Source: an uncultured Coriobacteriaceae bacterium (GTDB lineage Bacteria > Actinomycetota > Coriobacteriia > Coriobacteriales > Eggerthellaceae). Taken from it: DNA of 6,881 bases. Under the pieces are notes generated by a model. That model had not been told where the DNA came from. It saw only the letters and a list, made by a program, of their open reading frames with translations, and did not search any database. The stretch covers positions 1 to 6,881 of the forward strand of contig URRZ01000098.1 of assembly GCA_900550385.1 (NCBI GenBank), given 5' to 3'. Positions 4,724-6,881 of this stretch are shown one piece after another (the first letter of the stretch is position 1; every line of letters begins with the position of its first letter). Made by a program: the position numbers and the translations under genes.

Positions 4724-6799
4724 ATGCGGAAGAAGGCGATTTGCGGGCTGTGCCAGGGAGCCTGCGACGTGGTGGTGGATATCGAGAACGGGCGCATCGC
4801 CAAGGTGCGCGCCGACAAGGAATCGCCGCGCGGGCGCGTGTGCCCGCGCGGGGCGCGCCCGGCCCCGGCGCTGTACGGGCCGCCGCGCCTCCAGCACCCG
4901 ATGGTCCGCGCAGGCGAGCGCGGCGAAGGGAAGCTGCGGCAGGCCACCTGGGACGAGGCGCTCGATCGCGCCGCCCAGCTCATCCAAGGGGTCATCGACG
5001 ATCACGGCGCCCGCGCGTTCGCGACGTACTTCGGACGCGGCATCCTGGGCACGCCGGTGGCGCGCCTGCAGAAGGGCAAGGAGGCCTTCGCCGGGCGCCT
5101 GGGATCGCCCAACGACGCCTCGTGCTCGTCGATCTGCAACCTTTCCGCCAACACCATCGTCCCCCAGACGACGTTCGGCCTGGCCACACGCCAGATGCTC
5201 TTCGACATCGAGCATGCCGACGTCATCGTGTGCTGGGGCAAGAATCCCGCCAGCGACGAAGGACCGCGCGTGCTGCTCAAGCGCATCGAGGCGGCGCAGG
5301 AGCGCGGCGCGAAGCTCATCGTGGTCGATCCGCGCCGGACGGGCATCGGCGAGCTCGCCGACTGGTGGGTCCCGGTGCGGCCCGGATCCGACGGCGCGCT
5401 GGCGCTGGCGCTGCTGAAGACCGTCATCGCCGACGGCGCCTACGACAAGGCGTTCGTGCGCGATTTCACGCGCGGGTTCGACGACCTCGTCGCCTACTTG
5501 GACACGCTTTCGCTCGACACGCTGTCGCGCCAGTGCGGCATCGCCGTCGACGACATCCGCAAGCTCGCCGGCATCCTCTCCTCCACCACGCGCTGCCCGC
5601 TGGTGTTCTACACCGGCATCGAGTACCAGGCGTCCGCGCTGCAGAACGCGCGCGCCATCTGGGTGCTGTGGACCATCACGGGCAAGCTGGACGCGGAAGG
5701 CGGCGTGTTCTTCCGCGCAAGCGGCGTGAAGACGATGCGCGGCAACCGCCTGGAGGACGGCGCGGAGGAGCCCTTCGGCGCACGCGAGTTCCCGCTGTTC
5801 TACCGCTACATGGGCCAGGCCGACCTCATCCGCTTCCCCCATGCCGTCCTGGAAGACGACCCCTACCCCGTGCGCGGGCTCTTGGTGACGGGCGGCTCGC
5901 CCGCCACGACCTTCCCCGACAGCGGCGCCTGGAAGCGCGCCTACGCCAAGCTGGACTGCCTCATCGCCATCGACCGATTCTTCACCGAAGAATGCCGCTG
6001 GGCCGACGTGGTGCTGCCCGCCGCCAGCCTGTTCGAGACGCCGCGTCTGGCGTTCGGGCCCGACGGCGCGTTCGTGCGCGACCCCGTGGTGGAGCCCGCC
6101 GGCGAGGCGCGCAACGACGTGCTGATCATGACCGGCATCGCCGAGCGGCTGGGCGCCGACGAGGGGCTGCCGCACGACGACGCGCAGCTGCGCGAATGGA
6201 TGGTCGCCGGCGCCGTGACGCCCTACACCGACATGTGGACGCACCCCGTGCCCGACGACGCGGCGTTCCGCAAGTACGCCTCGGGCGCGCTGCGCGCCGA
6301 CGGCGAGCCGGGCTTCCCCACGCCGTCGGGCAAGTTCGAGATCGCCTCGTGCGTGCTGGAGGAGCACGGCATCGAGCCGCTGCCCAAGTACGTGGACATC
6401 CGCGACTTCATGGACGCGCCCGAGCGGGAGTGGCCGTTCCTGCTGTCCACTGGCGCACGCGACGACGCGCGCATGGGCGCGTTCGGCGCGAACATCCCCG
6501 GCATCGCGAAGCTGGACGACCCGCACGCGGAGCTGTGCGCGGAAGACGCCGAAGCGCTGGGCGTGGCGGAGGGGGACGCGGTGCGCGTGAGCACGCGCTA
6601 CGGCAGCCTGACGCTTCCCGCACGCATCGCCGGCCTGGCGCGCGGCGCGGTGCACCTGCCCCACGGAGGCGGCAGCTCCTACATGGCGCCCGCCTGGCGC
6701 GACGGCAACTGCAACGACCTGGCCAGCCTCGACGCGGTCGATCCCGACACGGGCTTCGCGCTCATCAAGACCCTCCCCTGCAAGGTGGAGAAGGCGTAA
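4724..6799 (+). CDS. Molybdopterin-dependent oxidoreductase, DMSO reductase superfamily, [4Fe-4S]-containing
   Basis: This 691-residue protein is a catalytic subunit of the Mo/W-bisMGD enzymes. C7, C10, C14 and C40 (C-x2-C-x3-C-x25-C) form the N-terminal [4Fe-4S] site. GSPNDASCSSIC (127-138) resembles the loop of thiosulfate/polysulfide reductase and acetylene hydratase types, making C138 the likely metal ligand. WGKNP (171-175) and VVDPRRT (200-206) belong to the cofactor-binding core. ADVVLPA lies near 427-433, PTPSGKFE near 530-537, and the dinucleotide-binding C-terminal domain runs from about 569 to the end. There is no Tat leader, so a cytoplasmic location is inferred. The ATG follows AGGAAGG by 9 nt. 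No iron-sulfur or membrane-anchor partner gene adjoins it in this window, and an insertion-sequence end appears to start right after the stop. The substrate cannot be assigned; reductase, dehydrogenase or hydratase activity are all possible. Confidence 0.93.
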   Translation: MRKKAICGLCQGACDVVVDIENGRIAKVRADKESPRGRVCPRGARPAPALYGPPRLQHPMVRAGERGEGKLRQATWDEALDRAAQLIQGVIDDHGARAFATYFGRGILGTPVARLQKGKEAFAGRLGSPNDASCSSICNLSANTIVPQTTFGLATRQMLFDIEHADVIVCWGKNPASDEGPRVLLKRIEAAQERGAKLIVVDPRRTGIGELADWWVPVRPGSDGALALALLKTVIADGAYDKAFVRDFTRGFDDLVAYLDTLSLDTLSRQCGIAVDDIRKLAGILSSTTRCPLVFYTGIEYQASALQNARAIWVLWTITGKLDAEGGVFFRASGVKTMRGNRLEDGAEEPFGAREFPLFYRYMGQADLIRFPHAVLEDDPYPVRGLLVTGGSPATTFPDSGAWKRAYAKLDCLIAIDRFFTEECRWADVVLPAASLFETPRLAFGPDGAFVRDPVVEPAGEARNDVLIMTGIAERLGADEGLPHDDAQLREWMVAGAVTPYTDMWTHPVPDDAAFRKYASGALRADGEPGFPTPSGKFEIASCVLEEHGIEPLPKYVDIRDFMDAPEREWPFLLSTGARDDARMGAFGANIPGIAKLDDPHAELCAEDAEALGVAEGDAVRVSTRYGSLTLPARIAGLARGAVHLPHGGGSSYMAPAWRDGNCNDLASLDAVDPDTGFALIKTLPCKVEKA

Positions 6800-6804
6800 A
6801 AAAA
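6797..6804. repeat. Putative 8-bp target-site duplication (left copy)
   Basis: TAAAAAAA directly precedes the putative insertion-sequence end. ISL3-family elements typically duplicate 8 bp of AT-rich target. The first three bases are the stop codon of the oxidoreductase gene, so insertion here would leave that gene intact. The second copy lies outside the window. Confidence 0.45.
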
Positions 6805-6881
6805 GGCTCTTCGGTGGTTTCTGTGGGAGAGATTCCGGCATAGGCCCAGCTCAGCGGGCGAAAACAACGATCTGGAACTGA
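6805..6881. mobile_element. Left end of a probable ISL3-family insertion sequence, cut by the window edge
   Basis: The sequence after the oxidoreductase stop begins GGCTCTTCGGTGGTTTCTGT. GGCTCTTC is the typical start of ISL3-family terminal inverted repeats, and the position right after an AT-rich 8-mer fits that family's target preference. The 77 nt present contain no transposase coding that I can identify, as expected for the sub-terminal region. The other end, the transposase and the second target copy are not in view, so this rests on a short motif match recalled from the family. Confidence 0.5.

Noticed and set aside
4617..5417. Plus-strand frame starting at 4617, ahead of the oxidoreductase gene
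   Set aside because: It overlaps the oxidoreductase gene in another frame, is Arg/Ser-rich and lacks a ribosome site.
6798..6830. Possible terminator after the oxidoreductase gene
   Set aside because: The A-run precedes rather than follows any stem and only a very weak AAA/TTT pairing is possible; the insertion-sequence interpretation explains the sequence better.
4241..6841. Very long open frame of 866 codons on the minus strand, ending with the antitoxin
   Set aside because: Upstream of 4477 it is the antisense of the oxidoreductase gene, kept open by GC-rich codon bias. Its sequence is low-complexity Arg/Ala/Gly/His-rich, and only the last 78 residues have a ribosome site and protein-like character.
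6679..6867. 62-codon minus-strand frame across the oxidoreductase end and the insertion-sequence end
   Set aside because: It straddles the putative element boundary, is antisense to the real gene and shows no protein-like features.

Overview
The window is GC-rich bacterial DNA with dense, mostly leftward coding. Several things suggest an anaerobic, high-GC Gram-positive bacterium such as the Eggerthellaceae (class Coriobacteriia): the base composition, strong AAAGGAGG-type ribosome sites, a stand-alone cytoplasmic-type molybdopterin oxidoreductase, and what looks like an ISL3-family insertion sequence end. This assignment is inference from style and gene content; there is no rRNA or other marker gene here.

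Layout, left to right. A leftward block (about 1-3700) carries purN, an XdhC-like gene and purH, transcribed in that order. PurN makes formyl-GAR (step 3 of de novo purine synthesis) and PurH carries out the last two steps to IMP. Between them is a gene for a protein with an XdhC-type C-terminal Rossmann domain, a family tied to molybdenum hydroxylase maturation. Both gaps flanking the XdhC-like gene contain extreme C-rich sequence, including a run of 37 C at 1832-1868. These runs look more like sequencing or assembly failure at strong GC hairpins than genuine genomic sequence. A perfect 11-bp stem followed by seven T on the minus strand (1757-1804) survives in the larger gap and is probably a terminator.

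Next (3825-4520) is a compact leftward toxin-antitoxin pair: a 78-residue ribbon-helix-helix-type antitoxin followed 8 nt later by a 135-residue PIN-domain VapC toxin with a GTG start. Its control region is AT-rich, with a perfect TATAAT -10 and two tandem copies of an 11-bp repeat, probably the autoregulatory operator.

From 4724 to 6799, on the plus strand and divergent from the toxin-antitoxin pair, lies a complete 691-residue molybdopterin oxidoreductase of the DMSO reductase superfamily. It has an N-terminal [4Fe-4S] motif and no Tat signal, and no electron-transfer partner gene is visible. Immediately after its stop codon, the sequence GGCTCTTC begins what looks like the terminal inverted repeat of an ISL3-type element. 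The 8 bp before it, TAAAAAAA, would be the target duplication and include the stop codon.

Most of the window is recognisable core or common accessory genes. The parts most worth a second look are the XdhC-like gene inside the purine genes, the tandem operator of the toxin-antitoxin pair, the insertion-sequence boundary, and the two suspect poly-C tracts. I do not see a convincing new multi-gene system.
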